Below, one piece after another: positions 27,499 through 36,415 of a DNA stretch of 64,000 bases; the stretch's first letter is position 1, and each line of letters starts with the position of its first letter. The stretch spans positions 868,001 through 932,000 of the forward strand of contig NC_016894.1 of NCBI RefSeq assembly GCF_000247605.1. Reading direction: 5' to 3'. The DNA is from Acetobacterium woodii DSM 1030 (lineage in GTDB: Bacteria; Bacillota; Clostridia; Eubacteriales; Eubacteriaceae). The position numbers were made by a program, and so were the translations under genes. The notes under the pieces are model-generated. The model did not search any database. It was not told the DNA's origin and saw nothing but the letters and a program-made list of their open reading frames with translations.

Positions 27499-28470
27499 AT
27501 GAAAAAGGTAGTTGATGATGAGCGGTTAATGGTAAAAATTTGTGAGATGTATTATAACCAGGATATAAATCAAAAGTTAATTGCAAAAGAACTGGGCTTA
27601 TCGCGCCCGACAGTATCGAGAATCCTTCAAAATGCCAAAGAACGGGGCATTGTCAAAATAATTATTGATCCAATTTTAGGAAATAACTATGTTGATCTTG
27701 AAAAAAAGTTAGAATGCCGATATGGCCTAAAAGAAGTTTTTATTGTTGATTTTAAACAGGATAATCGGGATCAAAAAGATGAGTTAGCCAGGGCGACGGC
27801 AAGTTATCTGGAACGTCTGATCAAAGATGACAGTATTGTTGGGGTTTCGATGGGATCTTCGATTGGGCAGATCCATCGTTTTATAACGAAAGGGATAGCT
27901 AAAAAAGTAACATTTATTCCGCTTATTGGTGGAATCGGACATTTGGGAATGGAGCTTCACTCCAATACAATTGCTGAAGCGCTGGCTAAGGCTTTTGGCG
28001 GGAATTCTTATCTGCTTCACGCACCAGCCAGAGTGTCCGGGTTGATGATTAAAGAAGAATTAATGAAAGAAGCAGATATTAAACGCATTATTAAAATGGG
28101 CGATAGTTTGGATGTTGCGATTGTTGGTATTGGGGTTCCTAATCGTGGTTCGGCCATTATGGCCACCGGTTATTATGACGAAAAAGAGATGGAAATGATG
28201 CGCCGGAAAAAAGTAGTGGGTGACGTATGTATGCAATTTTTTGATATCAACGGGAGCACTGAACCTTTTGAGGCGGATAATTGCGTCATTGGCATTGATA
28301 TCAAAAAATTGCGACGGGTGCCGCATTCCATTGGGGTTGCAAGCGGAAGAGAAAAATCCGCAGCGATTCAGGGCGCAATCAAAGGTGGCTATATCAATGT
28401 ATTAGTCACCGATGTTGAATGTGGCAAAAAATTGTTGGAAATAGATGAGCCAGCGGATGAAAACTGCTAA
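27499..28470 (+). CDS. SorC-family transcriptional regulator, first copy
   Basis: 323 residues. N-terminal helix-turn-helix (QKLIAKELGLSRPTVSRIL) and a C-terminal sugar-phosphate-binding SorC domain (about 60-320). SorC proteins respond to phosphorylated sugars and control carbohydrate operons. It stands first in the likely operon SorC-AraM-AraL-HPr. ATG follows CAGGAA. Probably autoregulated through the inverted repeat at its promoter. Confidence 0.9.
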   Translation: MKKVVDDERLMVKICEMYYNQDINQKLIAKELGLSRPTVSRILQNAKERGIVKIIIDPILGNNYVDLEKKLECRYGLKEVFIVDFKQDNRDQKDELARATASYLERLIKDDSIVGVSMGSSIGQIHRFITKGIAKKVTFIPLIGGIGHLGMELHSNTIAEALAKAFGGNSYLLHAPARVSGLMIKEELMKEADIKRIIKMGDSLDVAIVGIGVPNRGSAIMATGYYDEKEMEMMRRKKVVGDVCMQFFDINGSTEPFEADNCVIGIDIKKLRRVPHSIGVASGREKSAAIQGAIKGGYINVLVTDVECGKKLLEIDEPADENC

Positions 28471-28497
28471 TCAATTAAAAGCGGGAAAGGATATCAA

Positions 28498-29679
28498 ATG
28501 AATGAAATTTTAAGGATGTCAATGAATGAGATGGCAGAGGCAGATTTTGACTGCTCCTGTGGCAGGCATCACAGCTTGCCAATAAAAAAAATTGCCATTG
28601 GTAAAGGGGTCATTAACCAGCTTCCCGAGGTTGCGGCAGCATTTAAAGGCAAACAAGTTTATATGATCAGTGATAACAATACCTGGAAAGCCGCCGGCGA
28701 AAAAGCCAATCGCATGATGACTGAAGCCGGTTTTGAAATTAAAAACTATATCTTTGAACGGGGTAAAGAAATTCTTATTCCCGACGAATTGGCGATCGGC
28801 AGAATGTTACTTGAGATGCCCCTTGACACCGCTTTAATTGTTTCGGTCGGTTCCGGAACACTTAATGATATGGCGAAATACCTTTCATCACGAACCGGGG
28901 TTCCTTATATTATTGTTTGCACAGCGCCCTCAATGGATGGGTATGTCGCCGATGGCGCCCCGTTGATTTGCAATGGCCAAAAAATATCGTATGTGGCAAC
29001 CTTAGCTTACGGCGTTGTTGGTGATACTGATATTATGAAAGCAGCACCAATGCATATGATCCATGCCGGATTAGGTGATGTGTTAGGTAAATTAACGGCT
29101 TTGACAGATTGGTCATTGGCGGTTGCAATGATTCATGAATATCGTTGTGATACCTGTGTTAAGTTAGTTGAAGAAGCGCTTCAAAAATGTATCACCAACG
29201 CGCCGTTGTTAAAAGAAAGAAATGAAGAAGCCATTTTATATTTAATTGAAGCATTGACATTAACCGGGGTTACAATGGCGATTGTAGGGGTTTCTCGACC
29301 GGCGTCAGGTTCAGAACATTTGCTTTCTCATTATTGGGAGATGGATTTTATTGCCCGTCACAAATACCCGGAACTGCATGGCATTAAGGTGGGAATCGCG
29401 ACGCCGATTGTAGCCGAAATTTATGAGCTGTTAAAAGATGATTTACCAGCGGAAACAAAAGCACTTGTGCCGCGACGGGAATTTGTTGAAAAGTTGTTAC
29501 GCAGTGCCGGTGCGATGATTTCGCCCAAAGAGGTTGGGATTGAACGGGAACTTTTCTATCGGAGTTTGATGGAAGCGAACACTGTTCGTAAACGTTATAG
29601 TGTTTTTCAATATGCAAAAGATCAGGGCCGATTGGAAGAAGTGGCAGAGATAATCACCGAAAGGATTTATGGAAAATGA
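28498..29679 (+). CDS. sn-Glycerol-1-phosphate dehydrogenase (AraM/EgsA-like)
   Basis: 393 residues, Fe-ADH_2 family of metal-dependent, NAD(P)-linked dehydrogenases that reduce dihydroxyacetone phosphate to sn-glycerol-1-phosphate. The dinucleotide site (SVGSGTLNDMAKY), the metal region beginning PSMDGYVADGAP and a metal His in MHMIHAGLGDVLGK are visible. The N-terminus CSCGRHH is typical of bacterial AraM. The stop overlaps the start of the next gene, which encodes an AraL-like phosphatase; araL-araM also pair in the B. subtilis arabinose operon. Confidence 0.88.
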   Translation: MNEILRMSMNEMAEADFDCSCGRHHSLPIKKIAIGKGVINQLPEVAAAFKGKQVYMISDNNTWKAAGEKANRMMTEAGFEIKNYIFERGKEILIPDELAIGRMLLEMPLDTALIVSVGSGTLNDMAKYLSSRTGVPYIIVCTAPSMDGYVADGAPLICNGQKISYVATLAYGVVGDTDIMKAAPMHMIHAGLGDVLGKLTALTDWSLAVAMIHEYRCDTCVKLVEEALQKCITNAPLLKERNEEAILYLIEALTLTGVTMAIVGVSRPASGSEHLLSHYWEMDFIARHKYPELHGIKVGIATPIVAEIYELLKDDLPAETKALVPRREFVEKLLRSAGAMISPKEVGIERELFYRSLMEANTVRKRYSVFQYAKDQGRLEEVAEIITERIYGK

Positions 29680-30470
29680 TCAAACCCAAAAATGACGTGT
29701 TAAAGGATATTAAATTATTTGCGCTGGATATGGATGGGACCGTTTATCTGGGAAACGGACTCATTGAGGGCGCTTTGGATTTTATTAAAAAGCTCCAGGA
29801 ACTAAATAAAGAGTTTATTTTTTTTACCAATAATTCCTCGCGAGTCCCCAGTTTTTATCAAGAAAAGTTAGCTAAAATGGGATGTTTTATCGACGAAGAT
29901 CGCATCATCACCTCAGGGGAGGTAACCATTGAATATTTAAAAACCTATTATCCCGGAAAAGCGGTGTATTTAATGGGGACCCCTTTATTGGAAGAAAGCT
30001 TTCGAAAACAGGGGATCAATCTGGTTCAGGATCAAGCGGATGTGGCGGTAGCCAGCTTTGATACGACCCTTACCTATGAAAAACTCAATAAAATTTGTAC
30101 CTTTATTGCCAATGGGGCGACGTTTTTATCCACTCATCTGGATTTGGTTTGTCCGACCGAAACTGGTTTTATGCCGGATTGCGGTTCGATGTGTGCGCTG
30201 ATTACTAAGTCCACCGGGGTCGAACCTAAATATTTAGGTAAACCTTTTCCAGAAACGATGGACATGGTAGTATCGATCACCGGGCATAAAAAGGAAGACG
30301 TAGCATTTGTCGGAGATCGTCTTTATACCGATGTGGCAACTGGCGTTAAAAATGGCGGCAAAGGTTTTTTGGTATTAACCGGGGAAGCAACGATGCAGGA
30401 TGTGGAGACCTCCGATATTGTTCCCGACGGCATTTTCAACTCATTACAAGAAATGATGGACTATTTATAA
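29676..30470 (+). CDS. HAD-IIA sugar phosphatase (AraL/NagD-like)
   Basis: 264 residues. HAD motif I LDMDGTVYLGNG with catalytic Asp, motif II FFTNNSS, motif III Lys and motif IV FVGDRLYTDV; the C2-type cap lies between. Such enzymes dephosphorylate sugar or polyol phosphates with broad specificity. The ATGA overlap with the AraM-like gene implies coupled translation, fitting a role in removing phosphate from glycerol-1-phosphate or a pentose phosphate. Confidence 0.9.
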   Translation: MIKPKNDVLKDIKLFALDMDGTVYLGNGLIEGALDFIKKLQELNKEFIFFTNNSSRVPSFYQEKLAKMGCFIDEDRIITSGEVTIEYLKTYYPGKAVYLMGTPLLEESFRKQGINLVQDQADVAVASFDTTLTYEKLNKICTFIANGATFLSTHLDLVCPTETGFMPDCGSMCALITKSTGVEPKYLGKPFPETMDMVVSITGHKKEDVAFVGDRLYTDVATGVKNGGKGFLVLTGEATMQDVETSDIVPDGIFNSLQEMMDYL

Positions 30471-30661
30471 AAATATACTTTAGTCAATTTAGAGACATGA
30501 TTGCCGGTCTTAAAGTAATTGAAATTTATGGCTTTGATAAAGAATATCGAGGGCTTTTTTATAAAAATGTTTAATTCAAATAAAAAAGGGAAAAAACTAT
30601 ATAAACAATCGTAACTTAAATTGAGCCGATGGCTCAGGAAAGGGATGAGGGATTCATAAGG

Positions 30662-30937
30662 ATGCATTCTAAAACAATAACGATCATTAATCCAACAGGA
30701 TTACATGCAAGACCGGCGGCAGAGTTTTGTCAGAAGGCAGAGGAATTCGGAGCCGATATCAAGATCAAAAAAGTAGCAGAGCCGTCTAAAACAGGAGATG
30801 CAAAGTCGCTACTGGGGATTATGTCAATTGGTTTAGGTCAAGGTGATACCATTGAAATTATTGCCGAAGGCGAAGATGAAATGCTTGCGGTCGAAACGTT
30901 GGCGGCTCTAGTTGGCAGTGGCTTTGGAGAAGTTTAG
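30662..30937 (+). CDS. HPr-family phosphocarrier protein
   Basis: 91 residues. Active-site His15 in GLHARPAAEF and a Ser49 in AKSLLGIMS that corresponds to the regulatory Ser46 of Gram-positive HPr. ATG 30662 gives the normal HPr length; an upstream in-frame ATG would add 11 unrelated residues. Its place behind sugar genes suggests a dedicated PTS or catabolite-control carrier rather than only the housekeeping HPr; no PTS permease is in the window. Confidence 0.92.
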   Translation: MHSKTITIINPTGLHARPAAEFCQKAEEFGADIKIKKVAEPSKTGDAKSLLGIMSIGLGQGDTIEIIAEGEDEMLAVETLAALVGSGFGEV

Positions 30938-30948
30938 AAAGAATAAAT

Positions 30949-30985
30949 AAAAAAAGTTTTGCTGTAAAGCAAGGCTTTTTTTATT
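30949..30985 (+). terminator. Intrinsic terminator after HPr gene
   Basis: Stem AAAAAGTTTTGCT / AGCAAGGCTTTTT with G-U pairs and a T-run. Confidence 0.75.
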
Positions 30986-31033
30986 TTAAAAGGGAATGAA
31001 ACAGGAACAACAAATAAATTTTATAAATAATGA

Positions 31034-31103
31034 TTGACATTTGGTTAAAGAAATTGTATCTTTAAATAAAGTTACATATGTAATATTAAAATACAAATGT
31101 AAC
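31034..31103 (+). promoter_or_regulatory. Promoter and candidate operators of second SorC regulator
   Basis: TTGACA at 31034, 17-base spacer, TATCTT at 31057. GTTACAT (31071-31077) is inverted as ATGTAAC (31097-31103), with palindrome TTACATATGTAA at 31072-31083. ACATTTGGT over the -35 resembles the half-site at the first SorC promoter, and both promoters share ATGATTGACATTT. Confidence 0.55.
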
Positions 31104-31138
31104 TATCGGACGTTAATATGATGGTTAGGGGAAAGATC

Positions 31139-32077
31139 ATGGAAAGAAAATCGCTGCATATCAAAATTGCTCATTGGTATTATAATCTGGGAATGACGCA
31201 AGATGAGATTGCCAAACGTTTATCTTTTACGCGACAGCGTGTGAATCGGATTATTAGTTCACTGTCAGAATCAGGGATTGTGACAATTAAAGTAAATGGT
31301 TATGAAATGAGCAATGTAAAATACGAAACGTTAATTGAAGAACATTTTGATTTACAACGGGTGATTATCGCCGATAGTTATGGCGAAAGTGATAAATACC
31401 TCCCGTCTTTAGCGAGCGTGGCGGCGCAATACTTGGATGATTATATCCAAGCCAAGATGACTATTGGCGTTTCTTGGGGAATTACACTGGCAGAAACGGT
31501 TTCGCGCCTTTCTTTTAATAAAAAATCGGATTGTATGGTTGTTCAAATGGTGGGCGCCCAGAACCTTGATCAGGATGTCCTGAAGTCTGATGAAATTGCC
31601 AGAGCTTTAGCCGACAAATTAGATTGTGCCTGCTATATGTTATATGCCCCGGTAGTGGTTGATCAAGCCGCGACGAAAACAATGTTAATGCAGGAAAAAT
31701 CGATAAAAAAATCATTTGAGCATATTAAACGGTGTGATCTGGGAATTTTTGGAATTGGACAACTTTCCGAGAATTCAACGATGTGTAAACGTGGCTTACT
31801 TAAAACCGCAGATATCAAAAAATTAAGGGATGATGGATTTATTGGTGATCTGTGTGTTAATCCGATTCGTTCAGATGGAACGTGGAATGATTGCTATATT
31901 AAAGAGCGGGTGATGACCGTTGATATGGAAGTATTAAAAGAAATTCCCAATGTCGTAGCGATTGCTGGCGGGGAAGATAAAACAGAAGCGATCATCGGTT
32001 GCCTGAAATCTCAATGCATTAATACATTAATTATTGATGATGCAACGGCGAAACGTATTGTTGAAAAACTAAGTTGA
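31139..32077 (+). CDS. SorC-family transcriptional regulator, second copy
   Basis: About 312 residues. Helix-turn-helix near residues 18-40 (MTQDEIAKRLSFTRQRVNRI) and SorC effector domain. The ATG at 31139 follows AGGGGAAAG and is preferred to the upstream ATG 31118. It precedes FGGY kinase, dehydrogenase and aldolase genes on the same strand and probably controls them in response to a sugar phosphate. Confidence 0.9.
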   Translation: MERKSLHIKIAHWYYNLGMTQDEIAKRLSFTRQRVNRIISSLSESGIVTIKVNGYEMSNVKYETLIEEHFDLQRVIIADSYGESDKYLPSLASVAAQYLDDYIQAKMTIGVSWGITLAETVSRLSFNKKSDCMVVQMVGAQNLDQDVLKSDEIARALADKLDCACYMLYAPVVVDQAATKTMLMQEKSIKKSFEHIKRCDLGIFGIGQLSENSTMCKRGLLKTADIKKLRDDGFIGDLCVNPIRSDGTWNDCYIKERVMTVDMEVLKEIPNVVAIAGGEDKTEAIIGCLKSQCINTLIIDDATAKRIVEKLS

Positions 32078-32153
32078 TTTAAGCGAGAAATTCTCGTTTA
32101 AATAAAAAAGGATTATGTGTGATGATCCGATGTTAAAAACAATGGAGGTAAAA

Positions 32154-33680
32154 ATGGATTATATCATTGGAATCGATGCGGGGACATCAAATGTTAAAGC
32201 GGTGTTATTTAACCTTGACGGAGCAGAAGTTTTAGTAGAATCACTGGAAAATGAACCGATCTATATCGGTGATAACCTGGTTGAACAAAATATGAATACC
32301 TTATGGGAAAAGGTTGTTTTATGTCTTCAAAAGTTATTAAAAAATGGTCCGGCAACCGCAGATGAAATCAAAGGAATTGGTGTAACTGGACAAGGGGAAG
32401 GCTGTTGGTTAATTGATGCGGCCGGAGAGCCGGTTCAAAATGCATTACTTTGGTGTGATGGCAGAGCTAGCGATGAGGTGGCAAAGGTTACAGAGGAACA
32501 TCCTGAATTAGGCGAACTTATTTACCAAACGACAGGGACTCCGGCGTTAACCGGAACACAGTTGATGTTGCTCAAATGGATGAAAAACAATCGCCAAGAC
32601 ATCCTGGATCGAGCCAGTACCAGTTTCTTTTGTAAGGATTGGGTACGTTATAAATTAACGGGAAAAATTCACGGCGATTTGACCGATACCGGGACATCGT
32701 TAGTTAATGCAAAAACCGGTGAAGTGGCCGAAGCGCTTTTAAAAAAACTTGATCTTGAAGCCTATATTTCTTATATTCCAGAGCTGGTTACTTCGGATAC
32801 GATTGTTGGGATGGTAAGTCCGGAAATCGCCGATACATTGGGATTAAATTCCCATACGCCTGTAATTGCGGGCGCAATTGATGTCATTGCCGCCGCAGTC
32901 GGAATTGGTGCCGTTGAAGATAAAAACATTTGTGTCATTTTAGGAACAACGTGTGCGAATGAGATTTTCAAGAAAAAAGAGGATTGCCATTTTGGTGAGC
33001 CGGGGACGCGGTATGAGAAACATGCGGTGGGGGATTTGTATGTTAATTTATTAGCGACAATGAATGGAACCCCAAATATCGATTGGGCATTAGAAAATAT
33101 CGCAACAACAAAAGATTTTAAAGAAATAGATCGCCTGATCAATGAAGTGCCGGCGGGCTGCGGGGGCGTTCTTTTTCATCCGTATATCAGTGCCGCGGGG
33201 GAACGCGCACCTTTTTATAATCCTTTTGCCAAAGCTAATTTTTTTGGAATCGGAGCGGGAACCACCCGGGCTACTTTGCTTAGAGCCGTCTATGAAGGGG
33301 TAACCATGTCGATTAAAGATTGCCTTCAGGATGCTGACCGCGACAGTAAAATTTTCATTGCCGGGGGAGGTGCTAAAAGTAGTGTTTGGGCGCAAATGAT
33401 TTCGGATGTCACCGGAATGGAAGTGGTAGTGTCATCGGGAAATGAATTTGGCGCCAAAGGTGCAGCGATGATGCTGGGAGTAGCAACCGGAATTTATGAC
33501 AACTATGAAGATGCGGCAAAAAAAAGCTGTAAATTTGAACGGAGTTATAAACCAATCGCCGAACATGTCAAAGTATATGACGCCCTTTATGAATTGTACA
33601 AGGAGATCCGCATCAGTAATGAAAAATTATGGTATAAAAGAGCGGATTTATTAAAACAACTTAATCCCAAAAGTTTATAA
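32154..33680 (+). CDS. FGGY-family carbohydrate kinase (xylulokinase-like)
   Basis: 508 residues. N-terminal phosphate-binding motif IIGIDAGTSNVKAVLF, the FGGY_N core (GVTGQGEGCWLID), and the C-terminal FGGY signature region (TTRATLLRAVYEGVTM) with the adenosine motif FIAGGGAKSSVWAQM. It phosphorylates a pentulose, tetritol or related polyol; the sugar cannot be told from sequence. ATG 32154 is chosen because of GGAGG six bases upstream. The class II aldolase and 2-hydroxyacid dehydrogenase that follow would act on the phosphorylated product. Confidence 0.9.
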   Translation: MDYIIGIDAGTSNVKAVLFNLDGAEVLVESLENEPIYIGDNLVEQNMNTLWEKVVLCLQKLLKNGPATADEIKGIGVTGQGEGCWLIDAAGEPVQNALLWCDGRASDEVAKVTEEHPELGELIYQTTGTPALTGTQLMLLKWMKNNRQDILDRASTSFFCKDWVRYKLTGKIHGDLTDTGTSLVNAKTGEVAEALLKKLDLEAYISYIPELVTSDTIVGMVSPEIADTLGLNSHTPVIAGAIDVIAAAVGIGAVEDKNICVILGTTCANEIFKKKEDCHFGEPGTRYEKHAVGDLYVNLLATMNGTPNIDWALENIATTKDFKEIDRLINEVPAGCGGVLFHPYISAAGERAPFYNPFAKANFFGIGAGTTRATLLRAVYEGVTMSIKDCLQDADRDSKIFIAGGGAKSSVWAQMISDVTGMEVVVSSGNEFGAKGAAMMLGVATGIYDNYEDAAKKSCKFERSYKPIAEHVKVYDALYELYKEIRISNEKLWYKRADLLKQLNPKSL

Positions 33681-33719
33681 GGTTAGCACAATAAAAAAAG
33701 AATTTGAGAAGGAAATAAG

Positions 33720-34754
33720 ATGAAAATATTTTTCACAGCAGAATACAGCGAATTAGAATTAAAACCATTATATGAATTAGGTGAAGTAAAACTCGATGGT
33801 TGGGCAATTGGTTTGCCTAAAATGCCAGAGGCCGAGTTGATGGAAAAAACAAAAGATGCGGATATATTGATCACAAGTTATGATGACATTACCCGTAATG
33901 TTATTGAAAACGCCAAGCAGTTAAAGCTGATTGCTTGTACCCGGGCAACACCGGTTAACATTGACATTGAAGCGGCCCGGGAAAAAGGGATTCCGGTAAT
34001 TTATACACCAGGACGAAATTCTGACACGACCGCAGAATTTACCATTGGCTTAATGTTGTCGATCGCCCGCAAAATTCCGATGGCTTACAAAGCCCTAAAA
34101 GACGGAAAATTTACCGGCGCCGATGAAGTGGAAAAGGTCACAAAAGAAGGTTTGAAAGTTGACATGATTTGGGATATGGACGAAAATTCGCCATATATGA
34201 TTTTTAAGGGAACGCAATTAAAGGGAAAAACCCTTGGAATCATTGGGTATGGAAGTATCGGTCAACGAGTGGGAAAAATCGCCAGAGCTTTTGGAATGGG
34301 TTTATTGATCTATGATCCTTTTCAAAGTGAAATTGATATTGAAGAAATTGGCGTTGAGAAAGCGGAATTACTTGAAGATGTCATGAAAAAAGCAGATTTC
34401 ATCACTTGTCATATGAAAGTCACGCCGGATACAAAAGGGATAATAAGTGCTAAAATGATTGGTTTGATGAAACCAACGGCTTATTTTATTAACAGTTCCC
34501 GGGGGGCAATTTTAGATGAACCGGCATTGATTGAAGCACTTCGCCATAAACGGATTGCCGGAGCCGCTTTTGACGTTTATGCAAAAGAACCAATCGCCGC
34601 TAATCATCCCTATCTAACAGAGCTGGACAACGTTGTTGTGACGCCTCACATTGCCGGTGCGACGGATGATGTGTTAGTTAATCATACCAGACAAATTGTG
34701 TCAGAGTTAAAACGATTTATTAACGGCGAAAAATTGCTTTACGAATATCGCTAA
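33720..34754 (+). CDS. NAD-dependent D-2-hydroxyacid dehydrogenase
   Basis: 344 residues. Rossmann motif GIIGYGSIGQRVG, catalytic Arg in NSSRGAILDEPAL, Glu in VYAKEPI and His in VVTPHIAGAT. The family (phosphoglycerate/erythronate-type dehydrogenases) oxidises D-2-hydroxyacids. Between kinase and aldolase genes in one operon, so likely part of the same sugar-acid or polyol pathway. AAGGAA precedes the ATG. Confidence 0.9.
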   Translation: MKIFFTAEYSELELKPLYELGEVKLDGWAIGLPKMPEAELMEKTKDADILITSYDDITRNVIENAKQLKLIACTRATPVNIDIEAAREKGIPVIYTPGRNSDTTAEFTIGLMLSIARKIPMAYKALKDGKFTGADEVEKVTKEGLKVDMIWDMDENSPYMIFKGTQLKGKTLGIIGYGSIGQRVGKIARAFGMGLLIYDPFQSEIDIEEIGVEKAELLEDVMKKADFITCHMKVTPDTKGIISAKMIGLMKPTAYFINSSRGAILDEPALIEALRHKRIAGAAFDVYAKEPIAANHPYLTELDNVVVTPHIAGATDDVLVNHTRQIVSELKRFINGEKLLYEYR

Positions 34755-34816
34755 GGTTGATAAAGATTGATAATTGAAAAAATAATTCATAGTAAAATAT
34801 AAAGTAGGAGAAAATA

Positions 34817-35485
34817 ATGATTTTAGAAAAAGAAAGAATGGACGTTGTCAAATTTTGTCAAAAGTTAATCACCTCAGGATTAACAAAAGGCACCGGTGGA
34901 AATATTAGTATTTATAATCGGGAACAACAATTAATGGCAATCAGCCCTAGTGGGATTGACTATTTTGAAACTGAACCGGAAGATATTGTTATCATTGATA
35001 TCAACGGCCAGATCGTTGATGGCAAAAGAAAACCTTCCAGTGAACACGAAATGCACCGGATATTTTATCAAAAAAGAACGGACATCAATGCTGTGGTGCA
35101 TACGCATTCTATTTATGCGACAGTTTTAGCAACCTTAAGACAACCACTACCGGCATCCAGTTATTTGGTGGCATTTTCGGGACTCGATGTGCGGTGTGCC
35201 GATTATGCATCATTTGGAAGTATGGAATTGGCGGAATTGACTTATGAAGCGATGATTGACCGTTATGCTGTGTTGATGGCAAATCACGGTTTGTTAACAG
35301 GGGGAAGTGATATTCTCAATGCCTTTAATATTGCCGAACAAATTGAGCATTGTGCCGAAGTTTATGTCAAAGCCAGAGCGATTGGGGAGCCGGTTATTTT
35401 GGATGAAGCCGAAATGAAAAAAATGATAATAAAGTTTAATAAGTCTTATGGGCAGCGGACAACCAAAGCTGATTTAGATGACTAG
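34817..35485 (+). CDS. Class II aldolase (fuculose-phosphate aldolase/ribulose-phosphate epimerase family)
   Basis: 222 residues. N-terminal TKGTGGNISIYNRE, catalytic Glu in KPSSEHEMH, zinc-binding HTHS and a later His in MANHGLLTGG. The family cleaves or epimerises phosphorylated sugars using zinc. Last gene of the operon; a strong bidirectional terminator follows. Confidence 0.9.
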   Translation: MILEKERMDVVKFCQKLITSGLTKGTGGNISIYNREQQLMAISPSGIDYFETEPEDIVIIDINGQIVDGKRKPSSEHEMHRIFYQKRTDINAVVHTHSIYATVLATLRQPLPASSYLVAFSGLDVRCADYASFGSMELAELTYEAMIDRYAVLMANHGLLTGGSDILNAFNIAEQIEHCAEVYVKARAIGEPVILDEAEMKKMIIKFNKSYGQRTTKADLDD

Positions 35486-35511
35486 GTTTTTTAAGTCGTT
35501 TTAAATAAACT

Positions 35512-35577
35512 AAAAAAGCCGGAATGGTTTCGAATAACCGGGTTATTATGGTTATTCAATCATTCCGGCTTTTTTTT
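35512..35577. terminator. Bidirectional terminator between the sugar and nif operons
   Basis: Outer arms AAAAAGCCGGAATG / CATTCCGGCTTTTT with an inner hairpin GAATAACC / GGTTATTC; A-run and T-run flank it. Serves both convergent operons. Confidence 0.9.
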
Positions 35578-35599
35578 AGGGTTTAAGTTCAAAACAGAA

Positions 35600-36415
35600 T
35601 CAGGCATAGAGACGATCATCTTTAAAAATAAGCGGTTTTAAAAGGGCTTGTCGCCACTGAAGTTCTTCTAAGTTGATACCAAAATCCATTTTTCCCTGGG
35701 TGGCGATGAGAAGATGTTCCAGATTGCAGTTGCCAGCCCGTTCGCCAATGCCAAAAAGCGTCGAATCGGCATATTTTGCGCCAGAACGCAAACCCTGAAT
35801 CGAATTGGCGACGGCCATGCCTAAATCATTATGCATATGAACTTCAATATCAATATCGGTTGGAATGCGGATGATTGCTGATTTACACAGAAGCGGAGAC
35901 ATGATTCCCACGGTATCGGAAAAACGGAGCGTGGTTGCCCCAAGATCACGAGCGGTTTCGATTAATTGCGTGACAAAATCCCAATCCGCCCGGGAAGCGT
36001 CTTCTAAGCCAATGGTTAATTCCTTTTGAGCAGCTTGAATAACATCAGAACAAGCGACTAGCGTTTCTAATACCTGAATTTTTGTTTTTCGCAGTTTTTC
36101 CCGAATCAATAGATCCGAAGCGGGGACGCAAACATGAATAATATCGGCACCACAATTAATCGATTGTTGAATATCCGATAGATTCATGCGATTCCAGCCA
36201 ATGATCTGTGCTTGTTGACAAGCCAATTTAATTTTTTCAAAAGCGCGGCATTCGTCACGGCCCATCGCCGGGGTTCCCGCTTCAATGCGGCTAACACCAA
36301 GGGCATCGAGAGTTTGGGCAATGGTCACTTTTTCGGCGATTGTAAAAGCAATACCGGGACTTTGTTCGCCGTCTCTTAACGTTGTGTCAACAACATATTT
36401 TTTGTTTATAGTCAT
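35600..36415 (-). CDS. nifV: Homocitrate synthase, catalytic subunit NifV-alpha
   Basis: About 271 residues covering only the TIM-barrel catalytic half. VVDTTLRDGEQSPGIAF is the acceptor/catalytic motif; metal ligands appear in VHMHNDLGMAVANSI; GIGERAGNCNLE closes the barrel. It condenses acetyl-CoA and 2-oxoglutarate to homocitrate for FeMo-co. The ATG at 36415 has GAGG close upstream; the longer frame starts at a TTG. It overlaps nifV-omega by 29 bases, so the subunits are translationally coupled. The split alpha/omega form is known from Clostridium pasteurianum. Confidence 0.92.
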   Translation of the reverse strand: MTINKKYVVDTTLRDGEQSPGIAFTIAEKVTIAQTLDALGVSRIEAGTPAMGRDECRAFEKIKLACQQAQIIGWNRMNLSDIQQSINCGADIIHVCVPASDLLIREKLRKTKIQVLETLVACSDVIQAAQKELTIGLEDASRADWDFVTQLIETARDLGATTLRFSDTVGIMSPLLCKSAIIRIPTDIDIEVHMHNDLGMAVANSIQGLRSGAKYADSTLFGIGERAGNCNLEHLLIATQGKMDFGINLEELQWRQALLKPLIFKDDRLYA

